Source of the DNA: Parahalioglobus pacificus
GTDB taxonomy: Bacteria; Pseudomonadota; Gammaproteobacteria; Pseudomonadales; Halieaceae
NCBI RefSeq assembly: GCF_014652275.1
Contig: NZ_BMYM01000001.1
Location: 1 to 64,000, forward strand
Direction: 5' to 3'
Length of the DNA stretch: 64,000 bases
The first letter of the stretch is position 1; every line of letters begins with the position of its first letter. Both the position numbers and the translations under genes were made by a program. Below, piece by piece: positions 1 through 8,318 of the stretch. The notes under the pieces are model-generated. The model ran no database searches. It saw only the letters and a program-made list of their open reading frames with translations, and was not told where the DNA came from.

Positions 1-572
1 GGTGCAACCGGGGTTGCAGGGCCGACAGGCGCCACCGGTGCGGTAGGTCCTACGGGTGCCGCTGGAGCAACTGGTGCAGTAGGCCCCACCGGAGCGGTTG
101 GAGCCACGGGTGCAGTAGGGCCGACCGGTGCGGTAGGTCCGACTGGGGCAGTAGGTGCTACGGGTGCGCAGGGGATTCAGGGCGTCACAGGCGCGCAGGG
201 TCCCACAGGCCCAGGAGGCGCAACAGGTGCTGCAGGTGCGGATGGCAGTGATGGTGCAACCGGACCCGCCGGTCCGCGGGGAGCGACCGGTACCCCCGGC
301 GCCACGGGTGCCGACGGGAATGACGGCGCGACCGGGCCAGCTGGCCCACAGGGAGCAACAGGAGCACCGGGTACCGATGGCAATGACGGCTCTTCCGGTC
401 CCGCAGGGCCCCGCGGTCCAACAGGCCCGCAGGGTGCTGATGGCGCGGACGGTTCGGACGGTGCGAATGGTGCACCTGGAGCGCCGGGAGCAACCGGTGC
501 TCAAGGTCCCACGGGCGCTGTGGGTGCGACTGGCGCTCAAGGTCCCACTGGTCCCACAGGGCCCACCGGCAC
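1..572 (+). repeat. Tandem 9-nt-periodic collagen-coding repeat
   Basis: Glycine codons recur every third codon over about 63 triplets. At the DNA level short blocks such as GGTGCAGTAGG and GCTACGGGTGC recur many times with small variation. Such arrays change length easily by slippage or recombination, so copy number may differ between strains and may be collapsed in assemblies. Confidence 0.85.
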
Positions 573-909
573 CAACTTCATCAACGCTATGGGCAAGGTT
601 AGTGGTACCAATATAGGTGCTGATGAGTGCATCAACTGTTTGAATGCAACAGCGCAGCGTAACGGCGAAGGTATCTATCAGATCAACCTGAGCAACTCAC
701 CGGGAGACGCCAACTACATCATTAATTTGACCGTCTCCTCTCAAGGCCAGAACGATTCGGGCTGCGACCGAGATGATGTAAACATCACTTATTATGGTCA
801 GGCGGCGAATCAGTTCTTTGTTCGCGTTATTACGGGTGATGACGGCACAACAATCGATGAAGAATGCGACCGTGAGTTTATGTTCACGGTGTTCGATCCC
901 ACGCCTTAG
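1..909 (+). CDS. Collagen-like G-X-Y repeat protein, 5' end missing
   Basis: The reading frame is open from base 1, so the start lies outside the window. About the first 190 codons are an almost perfect Gly-X-Y repeat rich in [12 protein letters not shown] and GADGSDG units, the pattern of bacterial collagen-like proteins that form trimeric stalks. A non-repetitive C-terminal domain of about 110 residues follows, starting near TNFINAMG. It has several cysteines (a CINC pair, then GCDRDD and ECDRE), which could form disulfides, so extracytoplasmic location is likely but no signal peptide is visible here. In other bacteria such proteins are surface or exosporium-type structures; the role here is unknown. 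A terminator follows closely. The opposite strand also reads open because of the repeat, but that is a composition artefact. Confidence 0.85.
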   Translation, partial: GATGVAGPTGATGAVGPTGAAGATGAVGPTGAVGATGAVGPTGAVGPTGAVGATGAQGIQGVTGAQGPTGPGGATGAAGADGSDGATGPAGPRGATGTPGATGADGNDGATGPAGPQGATGAPGTDGNDGSSGPAGPRGPTGPQGADGADGSDGANGAPGAPGATGAQGPTGAVGATGAQGPTGPTGPTGTNFINAMGKVSGTNIGADECINCLNATAQRNGEGIYQINLSNSPGDANYIINLTVSSQGQNDSGCDRDDVNITYYGQAANQFFVRVITGDDGTTIDEECDREFMFTVFDPTP

Positions 910-934
910 CTGTAGGTTTGATCTGGATTCTCCA

Positions 935-956
935 AGCGCCCTCAGGGGCGCTTTTT
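935..956 (+). terminator. Rho-independent terminator of the collagen-like gene
   Basis: The arms AGCGCCC (935-941) and GGGCGCT (946-952) pair around a 4-base loop and run into a T tract. It starts 25 bases after the stop codon of the collagen-like gene. Confidence 0.85.
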
Positions 957-1127
957 CGTTTCTGCAGCGATAGATTGAAAGCGCTGGTCTATACTTTTCG
1001 CGCGCCTGATGAGCGCGCCATTAGACGTTCTATAAATCAGAATCAAAATATTTGTTTAATTGGTTTTACAGATGGCCGAATTCGTTAAAGAATAGCGCCC
1101 TCAGTTAACCGCTTTGGAGAAATTACG

Positions 1128-1700
1128 ATGAGCCTCGTCACTCAAGTTCCTAATGTGACCTTTAAAACCCGCGTACGTGATGAGTCCGTGGAAGGTGAGA
1201 ATCCCTATCGCTGGGAAGACAAAACCACGCAGGACCTGTTCGGCGGCAAGAAGGTTGTCGTATTCTCACTGCCCGGCGCCTTTACACCCACGTGTTCGTC
1301 CAACCACCTGCCCCGCTATGAAGAGCTTTACGATGACTTCAAGGCACAGGGTGTCGACGAGATCATGTGCATCTCCGTGAACGACGCCTTCGTGATGTTC
1401 AAGTGGGGCAAGGAAATCGGCAACAAGAATGTGTTCCTGCTGCCCGACGGTAACGGCGAGTTCACCCGCAAGATGGGTATGCTGGTCGATAAGTCGAACA
1501 TTGGCTTTGGCATGCGTTCCTGGCGCTATTCCATGCTGGTTAACGACGGCACTATCGAGAAGTTGTTCGTTGAGCCAGACTTTGGCGACAACTGCCCAAC
1601 CGACCCCTTCGAAGTGTCTGACGCTGACACCATGCTGGCCTTCCTGAAGGGCACTGAGTCTGAAGGCGTGTCTTCACCGCGATTGGCATTCGAAGGCTGA
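1128..1700 (+). CDS. Peroxiredoxin, Prx5/AhpC-TSA type
   Basis: The 190-residue protein is a thiol peroxidase that should reduce hydrogen peroxide or organic peroxides in the cytoplasm. The peroxidatic motif GAFTPTCS (residues 50-57, Cys56) is the signature of the Prx5 subfamily. A second cysteine, Cys156 in GDNCPTDPF, sits where hybrid Prx5 proteins often have one. There is no fused glutaredoxin domain, so an external thiol donor is needed. The ATG at 1128 has a good ribosome binding site (TGGAGA, 1115-1120). The gene is monocistronic: it is flanked by terminators and faces the convergent dnaE2. No OxyR site was recognised by eye. Confidence 0.93.
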   Translation: MSLVTQVPNVTFKTRVRDESVEGENPYRWEDKTTQDLFGGKKVVVFSLPGAFTPTCSSNHLPRYEELYDDFKAQGVDEIMCISVNDAFVMFKWGKEIGNKNVFLLPDGNGEFTRKMGMLVDKSNIGFGMRSWRYSMLVNDGTIEKLFVEPDFGDNCPTDPFEVSDADTMLAFLKGTESEGVSSPRLAFEG

Positions 1701-1731
1701 TTCAGCGCTTCCTGCTAACACCAACTCCCAA

Positions 1732-1755
1732 AGCCGGGCACTGCCCGGCTTTTTT
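1732..1755 (+). terminator. Rho-independent terminator after the peroxiredoxin gene
   Basis: The perfect stem AGCCGGGC/GCCCGGCT (1732-1739 and 1743-1750) has a 3-base loop and is followed by a run of T. It separates the peroxiredoxin gene from the convergent dnaE2. Confidence 0.9.
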
Positions 1756-1845
1756 GTGGCCGTCTTTTCTGGGGCGTTTTTGATCTCTTCCATCGCTCGA
1801 TTGACGACCGCTTGAGGCCTTGCGCTAATGCAAAGCGACAAGTTG

Positions 1846-4800
1846 CTAATGAAAGCTGCGGGCTTTGATATTCAGAGACTCCAGCGAACTGGTGTAGTCA
1901 AACACCGCGCCGGCGATCACATGTGTCACATTGTCCCGCGTTTCCACCGTGCCCTTGATGAGCAGAAGTTGCCCGGTCATCAGTGCCTGACGGAAGGTGC
2001 TCTGTGTGCTCTTCCACACCACAATGTTGCTGTTACCGGTTTCATCTTCCAGGGTCAGGAACAAAACGCCCGATGCCGTGCCCGGCCGCTGCCTACAGGT
2101 CACTAATCCTGCCATGCGCACAAAGCGGCCACTGGAAATGGTGGCAAGATCTGCATGCCGCTGGCAGCGATTGAACGGGTATTGATTACGCAGCAGGCTC
2201 ATGGGGTGCGCCCGCAGCGTCAGGCCAGTGGCGCGATAATCGGCCAGTACTTCCTCGGCAATGCCCGGGGCAGGGAGTGCGACCTCGTCATTGAAATAGC
2301 TCGCGTCTCGCTGCTGCTCTTCCTGTAATAAGGGACGAGGTGATTCCAGCGCCATAATCTGCCATTGGGATTGGTGCCGGTTGCCGCTTAACGAGGCGAG
2401 GGCATCGGCGTCTGCCAGGGCTTCCATGTCGCGCCGGTCTAATTTTGCGCGTTGCCGTAAATTGCTTATCTGGGTAAAGGGGCCTTGCGCCCTCGCATCA
2501 ATCAGGCGCTGCGCGCCTTCACGGCTCAGGCCTTTCACCAGGCGCATTCCGAGCCGGATGGGTGGCTGTGCTGGCCCCGGGCTATCCAATAACTGGTGAT
2601 CCCACAGGCTTTGGTTCACATCCACCGGCAAGACCGTGACGGCGTGGCGCTTCGCGTCCTGTAGCAGTTGGGAGGCAGTGTAAAACCCCATAGGCTGGCT
2701 ATTCAGCAGTCCGGTGTAGAACGCCGCAGGGTGGTGACACTTCAGCCAGGATGAGACGTAGGCCAGCAATGCAAAGCTCGCAGAGTGCGACTCGGGAAAG
2801 CCATAGCCGGCAAAGCCCTTGATCTGGTCGAACAGACGCTTGGCAAAGTCGGTGTCGTAGCCGCGCTCAATCATGCCGCGGGTCAGCTTCTGCTCAAAGG
2901 TCAGCAGCTTGCTGTTGCGTCCCCAGTTGGCGATGGCCCGGCGTAGCTGGTCGGCCTCGCCGCCGCTGAATCCGGCAGCCACCATAGCCAGTTTAATGAC
3001 CTGCTCCTGAAAAATGGGCACACCCAAAGTGCGCTCCAGCACCTCTTTGATATCGTCATTCGGGTAGGTGATCGGCTCAAGCCCCTGCTTGCGCCGCAGG
3101 TAGGGGTGCACCATGTCGCCCTGTATAGGGCCGGGGCGAACAATCGCAATCTCGATAACCAGATCATAGAAACAGGCAGGTTTGAGCCTGGGCAGCATGG
3201 ACATCTGTGCGCGGGACTCTATCTGGAATACGCCGATGGAATCGGCCCGCTGCAGCATGCGATAGGTGGCGGCATCCTCCTTGGGAACATCACTGATGCT
3301 GCGAATCTGCGGCTGGTAGCGATGCACCAGCGCCAGACTCTTGCGTATGGCGGACAGCATGCCAAGCGCGAGGATATCCACCTTCAACAGGCCTAATGAC
3401 TCAATGTCTTCCTTGTCCCACTGAATCACCGTGCGCTCGGCCATACTCGCATTTTCCACTGGTACCAGTGTTGAGATGGGGCTGCGGGTAATCACAAAGC
3501 CACCCACATGTTGTGACAGGTGCCTGGGGAAGCCGAGAATCTCCTGCACCAGGTTGTAGAACAGTTCCGCCTGCTGACTGTGGCCAGCCACGCCCTGTTC
3601 CTCGAAGCGCTTGGCCAGATCGCGGGTGCGATCCCACCAGGCCAGCGACTTCGCCAGATCGTCAACAAAGACAGGGTCCAGTCCCAATGCCTTGCCCACA
3701 TCGCGTACGGCGCTGCGCGCGCGGTAGGTAATTAAAGTTGCCGCCAGTGCAGCCCGGCGCCGTGAGTACTTTCTATAGATATATTGAATCACCTCCTCAC
3801 GACGCTCGTGCTCAAAGTCCACATCGATGTCGGGTGGCTCGTCCCGTTCACGAGAGATGAAGCGCTCAAACAGCAGGGACACCTGCTCGGGTGACACTTC
3901 GGTAATAAACAGGCAATAGCACACCACCGAATTTGCCGCGGAGCCCCGTCCCTGACACAGGATGTTACGACCGCGCGCGAACGCCACAATGTCGTACACC
4001 GTGAGAAAGTAGTACTCGTAATTGAGCTCGGTGATCAGCGCCAGCTCAGTATTGATGCGCTGCTGTATGGCACCAGGCGTACCGTTTGGCCAGCGCTGGG
4101 CCGCGCCCTCGGCCACCAGTTTTCTTAAATAGCTGTTCGCATCCAATCCATCAGGTACGACTTCTTCGGGGTACTCGTAGCGCAATTCATCGAGACTGAA
4201 CTGGCATCGCTCAGCGATGATTTGCGTCTCGGCCAGTAGCTCAGGCGGGTAGAGGTTCTGTAGCTTGTCGAGTGAACGCAGGTGCTGCTGGCTGTTGCCC
4301 AGGCGACGCCGGCCCAGGTCTTGAATGCTGCTATTGAAGCGCAGGGCGGTCAGTACATCATGCAGTGGCTTACGCTCGGGCGTGTGCATCTGCACGTCAC
4401 CACAGGCCACCGGCGGCACGCCGCAAGTGGCTGCCAGTTCCAGCAATTCTCGGGTACCCGCTACCTCATTGTTGGCGAGCAGGCGAGAAATGCCCAGCCA
4501 GACGCGACCTTTGCACAAGCGCGCAAGTTGCCTGCCCCAGCCGGCTTCCTGCTTGCTGTTACCTGAGGGTCGCCAGATCAGAAGACAGCGCTTGAGATGA
4601 AAAATCACGTCCCGCAGGCTGGCTCGGTACTCTCCCTTTGGACTGCGCCGCCGCGCCATGCTGATCAGACCTGAAAGCTCCGCATAAGCGGCGCGCGAGG
4701 GAGCCAGGGCGATCAGCTGCAGGCCTTCTTCCAGGTTGAATTCGCTACCTACAATCAGCTGTATGCCGCATTCCTTGGCGGCCACGTGCGCCTTCACAAT

Positions 4801-4941
4801 GCCTGCCAGTGAGCACTCGTCGGTAATGGCAATGGCACCATAGCCCTGCTGCGCAGCGCGCTCCACCAACTCATGGGGGTGGGAGGCACCGCGCAGGAAG
4901 CTGTAGCAGCTCAGGCAATGTAGTTCGGTGTAGGTAAACAT
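1846..4941 (-). CDS. dnaE2: Error-prone DNA polymerase III alpha subunit, DnaE2/ImuC
   Basis: This 1,031-residue C-family polymerase is the catalytic part of the SOS-induced mutasome that copies across damaged bases. Visible parts in order are an N-terminal PHP domain (TELHCLSCYSFLRGASHP, then AITDECSLAG), the polymerase palm with the acidic motif PDIDVDFEHERR, a helix-hairpin-helix-like stretch near LSREGAQRLIDAR, and a C-terminal OB-fold (RMAGLVTCRQRPGTASGV). The length matches DnaE2 (about 1,020-1,080) and is shorter than DnaE. I place the start at ATG 4941, directly before the conserved PHP motif. A TTG further upstream (4977) would have to read through the LexA box and is unlikely. Partner genes imuB and imuA are not adjacent but lie 6.6 and 11 kb away on the same strand. 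Confidence 0.95.
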   Translation of the reverse strand: MFTYTELHCLSCYSFLRGASHPHELVERAAQQGYGAIAITDECSLAGIVKAHVAAKECGIQLIVGSEFNLEEGLQLIALAPSRAAYAELSGLISMARRRSPKGEYRASLRDVIFHLKRCLLIWRPSGNSKQEAGWGRQLARLCKGRVWLGISRLLANNEVAGTRELLELAATCGVPPVACGDVQMHTPERKPLHDVLTALRFNSSIQDLGRRRLGNSQQHLRSLDKLQNLYPPELLAETQIIAERCQFSLDELRYEYPEEVVPDGLDANSYLRKLVAEGAAQRWPNGTPGAIQQRINTELALITELNYEYYFLTVYDIVAFARGRNILCQGRGSAANSVVCYCLFITEVSPEQVSLLFERFISRERDEPPDIDVDFEHERREEVIQYIYRKYSRRRAALAATLITYRARSAVRDVGKALGLDPVFVDDLAKSLAWWDRTRDLAKRFEEQGVAGHSQQAELFYNLVQEILGFPRHLSQHVGGFVITRSPISTLVPVENASMAERTVIQWDKEDIESLGLLKVDILALGMLSAIRKSLALVHRYQPQIRSISDVPKEDAATYRMLQRADSIGVFQIESRAQMSMLPRLKPACFYDLVIEIAIVRPGPIQGDMVHPYLRRKQGLEPITYPNDDIKEVLERTLGVPIFQEQVIKLAMVAAGFSGGEADQLRRAIANWGRNSKLLTFEQKLTRGMIERGYDTDFAKRLFDQIKGFAGYGFPESHSASFALLAYVSSWLKCHHPAAFYTGLLNSQPMGFYTASQLLQDAKRHAVTVLPVDVNQSLWDHQLLDSPGPAQPPIRLGMRLVKGLSREGAQRLIDARAQGPFTQISNLRQRAKLDRRDMEALADADALASLSGNRHQSQWQIMALESPRPLLQEEQQRDASYFNDEVALPAPGIAEEVLADYRATGLTLRAHPMSLLRNQYPFNRCQRHADLATISSGRFVRMAGLVTCRQRPGTASGVLFLTLEDETGNSNIVVWKSTQSTFRQALMTGQLLLIKGTVETRDNVTHVIAGAVFDYTSSLESLNIKARSFH

Positions 4942-4944
4942 ATA

Positions 4945-4960
4945 CTGTATATTTATACAG
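4945..4960 (-). promoter_or_regulatory. LexA (SOS) box of dnaE2
   Basis: The sequence CTGTATATTTATACAG fits the gammaproteobacterial SOS consensus CTG-N10-CAG with an alternating AT centre. It lies only 3 bases before the dnaE2 start codon and overlaps the likely -10 element, so LexA binding would block RNA polymerase. Confidence 0.92.
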
Positions 4961-4987
4961 TATATTGGATGGATCAAACGACGCCAA
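4959..4987 (-). promoter_or_regulatory. Predicted sigma-70 promoter of dnaE2
   Basis: On the minus strand TTGGCG (4987-4982) and TATACT (4964-4959) are separated by 17 bases, a good -35/-10 pair. Transcription would then start about 10 bases before the ATG, leaving a nearly leaderless mRNA without a Shine-Dalgarno sequence. Confidence 0.6.
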
Positions 4988-5048
4988 GCAGCGCTTTGCC
5001 GGCCGATGATTTGCTAGGCTGTTAACTCAATTACACGCAGTGCCAACG

Positions 5049-5566
5049 ATGAATGAATCCAAACTACAGCCGCTGATCGACAGACAGGCAATCTACGACA
5101 CTTTGTGCCGCTATGCAGGGGCCTTGATCGGATGGACAAGGACCTGGCCTATTCCGTGTGGCACGAGGGTGGGACAGCGCTCTACCACGGTATGTTCGAG
5201 GGCTCAGGACATGGATTTGTGGACTGGGTGTGGGAGGCGCATGCCGCGATGGAGCGCCACTCGCATCAGATAGCCAATGCATTGATCGTGGTCGACGGTA
5301 AGGCCGCCAAGAGTGAAACCTATGTCACCGTAACGCTGTGGACAAACCCGGATCAGGAAGGGCGTCTGCAGGAAATCACTGTAAAAGGACGCTACCTAGA
5401 CGAATGGGCTGAACGCAGTGGGCGCTGGGCCATATCGCACCGGGAGTATGTTACTGACATGCAGTCGATGCATGACGTTGATCGCGATACGGTAGATGAA
5501 GCCTCACAGCGAAATTCCAGCGATCCGTCTTTCAGACTGTTTCCCGCACATAAGGAATCTAAGTGA
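5049..5566 (+). pseudogene. SnoaL/NTF2-like protein gene, frameshifted
   Basis: Two overlapping frames together make one protein. ATG 5049 starts MNESKLQPLIDRQAIYDTLC and reads to about CRYAGAL. The downstream frame then continues CRGLDRMDKDLAYSVWHEGG and runs to the stop at 5566. The joined product (about 172 residues) looks like the SnoaL-like cystatin/NTF2 fold family that often begins DRQxIxDxLxRYxRGxDRxD. Adding one base near 5114 (TATGC to TATTGC) would restore a continuous frame with the expected CRYCRGLDRMDK. Either the gene carries a one-base deletion or the assembly has an indel error. The family includes small-molecule cyclases, hydratases and many proteins of unknown role, so the substrate cannot be told. 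Confidence 0.7.
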
Positions 5567-5640
5567 GGTCGGGCCGCACACCAGCAATATTACTCATCCT
5601 GCGCGTGCAGTTCTGAAATCGAATTAGGGTAGGTGTATTG

Positions 5641-6243
5641 ATGAAAAGGATTGAATCGGTAGAACAGCTCGAAGCGCTTTATGGTGATGCCATTCCCGGC
5701 GCCTTGAAGAAAGTTCGCGCCACAATCACACCCCTGTATGAAAAGTGGATCGGCGCTTCGCGCTTTGTAGTGCTAGCAACTGTTGGCGAGTGCGGAACTG
5801 ACGCCAGTCCACGAGGGGATATTGGTCCAGTCGCGAAGGTCCGCGATGAAAAAACACTGCTGATACCGGATTGGCGCGGCAACAATCGCCTGGATTCCCT
5901 GCGTAATATCGTGGAGGACGGACGCGTCAGCCTGATGTTTATGGTGCCTGGAAGTAACAACGTGGTTCGCGTGAATGGCAATGCATTATTGACGGATGAT
6001 TCAGCGTTTACCCAACAGTTCAATCAGGGTGGGAAGGTCCCCAAGTCTGTGATCGTTGTTGATGTTGTCGATGTGTATTTTCAGTGTGCCAAGGCGCTTA
6101 TGCGATCCAGATTGTGGCAGTCTGGTGATTGCAGTGCTCAGGTTCCCACGGCGGGTGAGTTTGTTAAGGAGCTGGATTCAGAGTTTGATGCACAGGCTTA
6201 TGACGCAGGGTATGAAGAGTACGCGAAGGATAGGATGTGGTAG
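5641..6243 (+). CDS. PNPOx-fold FMN-binding protein, MSMEG_1061-like
   Basis: The 200-residue product has the split-barrel fold of pyridoxamine 5'-phosphate oxidases and related flavin- or F420-binding oxidoreductases. Typical stretches are ASRFVVLATVGECGTDASPRG (about 40-60), then IPDWRGNNRLDSLRNI and LMFMVPGSNNVVRVNG. The long C-terminal part with VYFQCAKALMRSRLW resembles the MSMEG_1061 subfamily. True PdxH is not likely, because the substrate residues of PdxH are not recognisable. A TTG immediately precedes the ATG at 5641; I chose the ATG. The gene follows the broken SnoaL-like gene by 74 bases and may share its transcript. The physiological substrate is unknown. Confidence 0.8.
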   Translation: MKRIESVEQLEALYGDAIPGALKKVRATITPLYEKWIGASRFVVLATVGECGTDASPRGDIGPVAKVRDEKTLLIPDWRGNNRLDSLRNIVEDGRVSLMFMVPGSNNVVRVNGNALLTDDSAFTQQFNQGGKVPKSVIVVDVVDVYFQCAKALMRSRLWQSGDCSAQVPTAGEFVKELDSEFDAQAYDAGYEEYAKDRMW

Positions 6244-6290
6244 GTCGGCGCGACTGCCCGATGGGTGTCTAAATTTTTGGGAGCAGCATT

Positions 6291-6536
6291 ATGGATAGCA
6301 TACAATTAGCCACTACCTTTTTCGGCTGGTGTTCTGTTGTTAATGTGGGGGTGTACCTACTGACGGCGCTGGTATTGATGTTTTTTAGAGAGCCCGTGAA
6401 AAAGCTGCATTCAAAAATTGCGGCTGTACCCAGTGGTCAGCTGGATGAGCTTTATTTTAGTTACCTGGCTAATTTCAAGATCGCAATCCTGATTCTAAAT
6501 CTTACGCCCTACATTGCTTTGAAGTTAATGGCGTAA
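6291..6536 (+). CDS. Small membrane protein, DUF6868-like
   Basis: The 81-residue protein has two hydrophobic segments, about residues 10-32 (FFGWCSVVNVGVYLLTALVLMFF) and 60-80 (FKIAILILNLTPYIALKLM). They flank a short polar loop with REPVKKLHSKI. This layout, FFGWCSVxN near the start and a conserved YFSYLANFKI, matches a family of small inner-membrane proteins of unknown function (DUF6868, from memory). It may be co-transcribed with the PNPOx-fold gene 47 bases upstream. No function can be assigned. Confidence 0.65.
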   Translation: MDSIQLATTFFGWCSVVNVGVYLLTALVLMFFREPVKKLHSKIAAVPSGQLDELYFSYLANFKIAILILNLTPYIALKLMA

Positions 6537-6583
6537 GTAACGGCGAGCCGTTTGAGGCTGTTTGTGGATTAGGAATAAGAGAC

Positions 6584-6840
6584 ATGTCGGAATCTATCAC
6601 TGTGTTTTTTGGTGCTTGGTGCTTAACAGATAGCGCAGCCCGGCCTGCCCAGATTGGGAGTGCGGTCGCTGAGGGCCTCGACTACAGCGGTCCCCGCACC
6701 GCATTAACAATTACCGGGGTCGACGTGCTGAGTGACTATGTCGGTATGTTCAGTGCGAATACCTTGGCTGGTAGGCGACCGTCGCTACCAATGAAAGCAG
6801 TGTAGGTGTTACTCGAGTTACAGTAGCAATAATAGGGGGC
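6584..6840 (+). pseudogene. Remnant of an NTF2/SnoaL-like gene
   Basis: ATG 6584 opens a 73-residue frame containing PRTALTITGVDVLSDYVGMFSAN, a segment typical of the middle of NTF2-like proteins of about 120-140 residues. The frame then breaks. In another frame the DNA continues with NESSVGVTRVTVAI, which fits the next conserved strand of the same fold. A frameshift near 6770 together with a truncated 3' end, cut off by the next gene at 6845, explains this. The gene is probably dead. Confidence 0.55.
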
Positions 6841-6844
6841 AGGA

Positions 6845-7279
6845 ATGTCGATCGAGCAGAACAAGGCAGTAGTGGAGCGTATGTGGGCTGCGCTCGGGCA
6901 GATGGATTGGGAAGGAATGAAAGCTTGCATGCACCCTGAGGTCTTTTACGAGGACGTGCCCAGTGATGATCCCGGAGCGCATGGTCCGGAGAACTGCATC
7001 AAGCGGTTGCGCATCGCGTTTAATCATCTCAGCAAGCAGGAACAGGTGACCCATCGGCTGATTGCAGAGGGGGATGCAGTTGTCATGGATCACACCGAAA
7101 CATGGACGTTTATGCGAGGAGAAGTGGCAGAGCATCGCTTCTGCACCGTTCACGAGCTAAAGGATGGCCTGGTGTATCGTTGGAGCGACTTCTGGGATAT
7201 GAACAAGTTTGTCGGCCAATTTCCGGGCTGGTTCCTGGAAGAGATGATGAAAGCCTCTGCTGACGACTTCACCGACTAG
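6845..7279 (+). CDS. SnoaL-like / limonene-epoxide-hydrolase-like protein
   Basis: The 144-residue protein has the NTF2/cystatin fold. It starts MSIEQNKAVVERMWAALGQMDWEGM, contains RLIAEGDAVVMDHTETW, and ends the fold with HELKDGLVYRWSDFWDMNKF. The Arg-Trp-x-Asp-Phe/Tyr-x-Asp pattern is found in the limonene-1,2-epoxide hydrolase branch of the family. Whether it hydrolyses an epoxide is not known. It lies immediately after a decayed relative (6584-6840) and 1.3 kb after a frameshifted one, so this neighbourhood has accumulated NTF2-fold genes. Confidence 0.75.
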   Translation: MSIEQNKAVVERMWAALGQMDWEGMKACMHPEVFYEDVPSDDPGAHGPENCIKRLRIAFNHLSKQEQVTHRLIAEGDAVVMDHTETWTFMRGEVAEHRFCTVHELKDGLVYRWSDFWDMNKFVGQFPGWFLEEMMKASADDFTD

Positions 7280-7520
7280 ACTCAAAGAGGTGCTATTCAC
7301 CGGTGTTTGATCGTTTCAGCACGGAAACGCCCGTTTGGGATGTCGTCCCGCCCTGTAGATTCTTCTAAGCTCGTTGAAGCGCGTGTCCTTTGCGGCGCGC
7401 ACTTAACGGTATGGCCAAGGAGGGCCATTCGGAATGTTTCTTATCAGATCAAGGGCAGGCAGTCATGCAGCCGTTACCATGGGCAAGATTCCAGAAACGC
7501 TCACAGGCACTTGTGGGCCA

Positions 7521-7757
7521 ATGCGTATGTTGGCTTTGTGTGTATTCCTCTGTATTAACGGTGTGGCGCTGGCCGTCGAGGAAGGTTCGCTGGAGCACTG
7601 CCTGGCAATTCAGACGAAAATGAATCACTACTCGGATAAGCGCCGCGACGGCGGGCTGGAAACGCAAATGCGCAGCTGGAAGCATGCACGGCGCAAAGCC
7701 CAGCGCGAGTTCAGGCAGCATCGTTGTTATCGCTTCGGTGGCCAGCTGAAGGGATAG
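7521..7757 (+). CDS. Small exported protein of unknown function
   Basis: The 78-residue product begins with a short signal peptide (MRMLALCVFLCINGVALA, cleavage probably after ALA). A mature part of about 60 residues follows, with one cysteine near each end (EHCLAIQT and HRCYRFGG) and many basic residues, suggesting a single disulfide in the periplasm. I chose ATG 7521 because upstream in-frame codons add a polar stretch before the signal peptide. The 240 bases before it (7280-7520) show no gene. I do not recognise the family with certainty. Confidence 0.6.
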   Translation: MRMLALCVFLCINGVALAVEEGSLEHCLAIQTKMNHYSDKRRDGGLETQMRSWKHARRKAQREFRQHRCYRFGGQLKG

Positions 7758-7868
7758 GATTCTGGGCAGGTTGCCTGCCTGCAGCTCACGGATCTTGTGG
7801 CTGGGGCTGACCCCTGCGTTGCTGGGCTGTGGTATGTTCAGCCCATACTGACCGCGCCGAGAGCTATC

Positions 7869-8276
7869 ATGAGCTACACCCAATTAATGTTCATGCATTT
7901 GGCGACAGTGCTGCCTGCGGCCTTGATTGGCGGCTACCTGCTGATAGCGCGCAAGGGTTCATCGGTTCATCGCCTGTTGGGCAAAATCTATATGATTTTG
8001 ATGCTGGCCACCGCACTCATCACTTTGGCCATGCCCGGTACTGTAGGCGGCACGGTTTTGGGCCACTTTGGGCCTATTCATATCTTTAGCATTGTGGTGC
8101 TCATCAGCGTACCCAGGGCCTACAGCGCAATCCGCAGGGGCGATCAGCGAACGCACCAGATCAGCATGGTAATGACCTACATCGGCGCCATACTCATTGC
8201 CGGCGGCTTTACCCTGGCCCCGGATCGGTATCTACACGACGTACTGTTTGTGAATGGTTTTGATGCAAAACCCTGA
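7869..8276 (+). CDS. DUF2306-like integral membrane protein
   Basis: The 135-residue protein has four hydrophobic segments: MFMHLATVLPAALIGGYLLI, IYMILMLATALITLAM, IHIFSIVVLISVPRAYSAI and MVMTYIGAILIAGGFTLAP. Conserved polar spots are RKGSSVHRLLGKIYM and GDQRTHQ. This is the pattern of the DUF2306/YozB-type membrane proteins, whose function is not established. ATG 7869 is preferred because the region before it is not membrane-like. Confidence 0.7.
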   Translation: MSYTQLMFMHLATVLPAALIGGYLLIARKGSSVHRLLGKIYMILMLATALITLAMPGTVGGTVLGHFGPIHIFSIVVLISVPRAYSAIRRGDQRTHQISMVMTYIGAILIAGGFTLAPDRYLHDVLFVNGFDAKP

Positions 8277-8318
8277 GTGCTTCTGCCAAGCTGAAGCAGG
8301 AGCGCCGTGGAGGTGCCT

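Noticed and set aside
177-493. Long minus-strand frames under the collagen-like repeat
   Set aside because: The repeat composition leaves the opposite frames open, and the products are low-complexity Pro/Ala or His/Arg strings.
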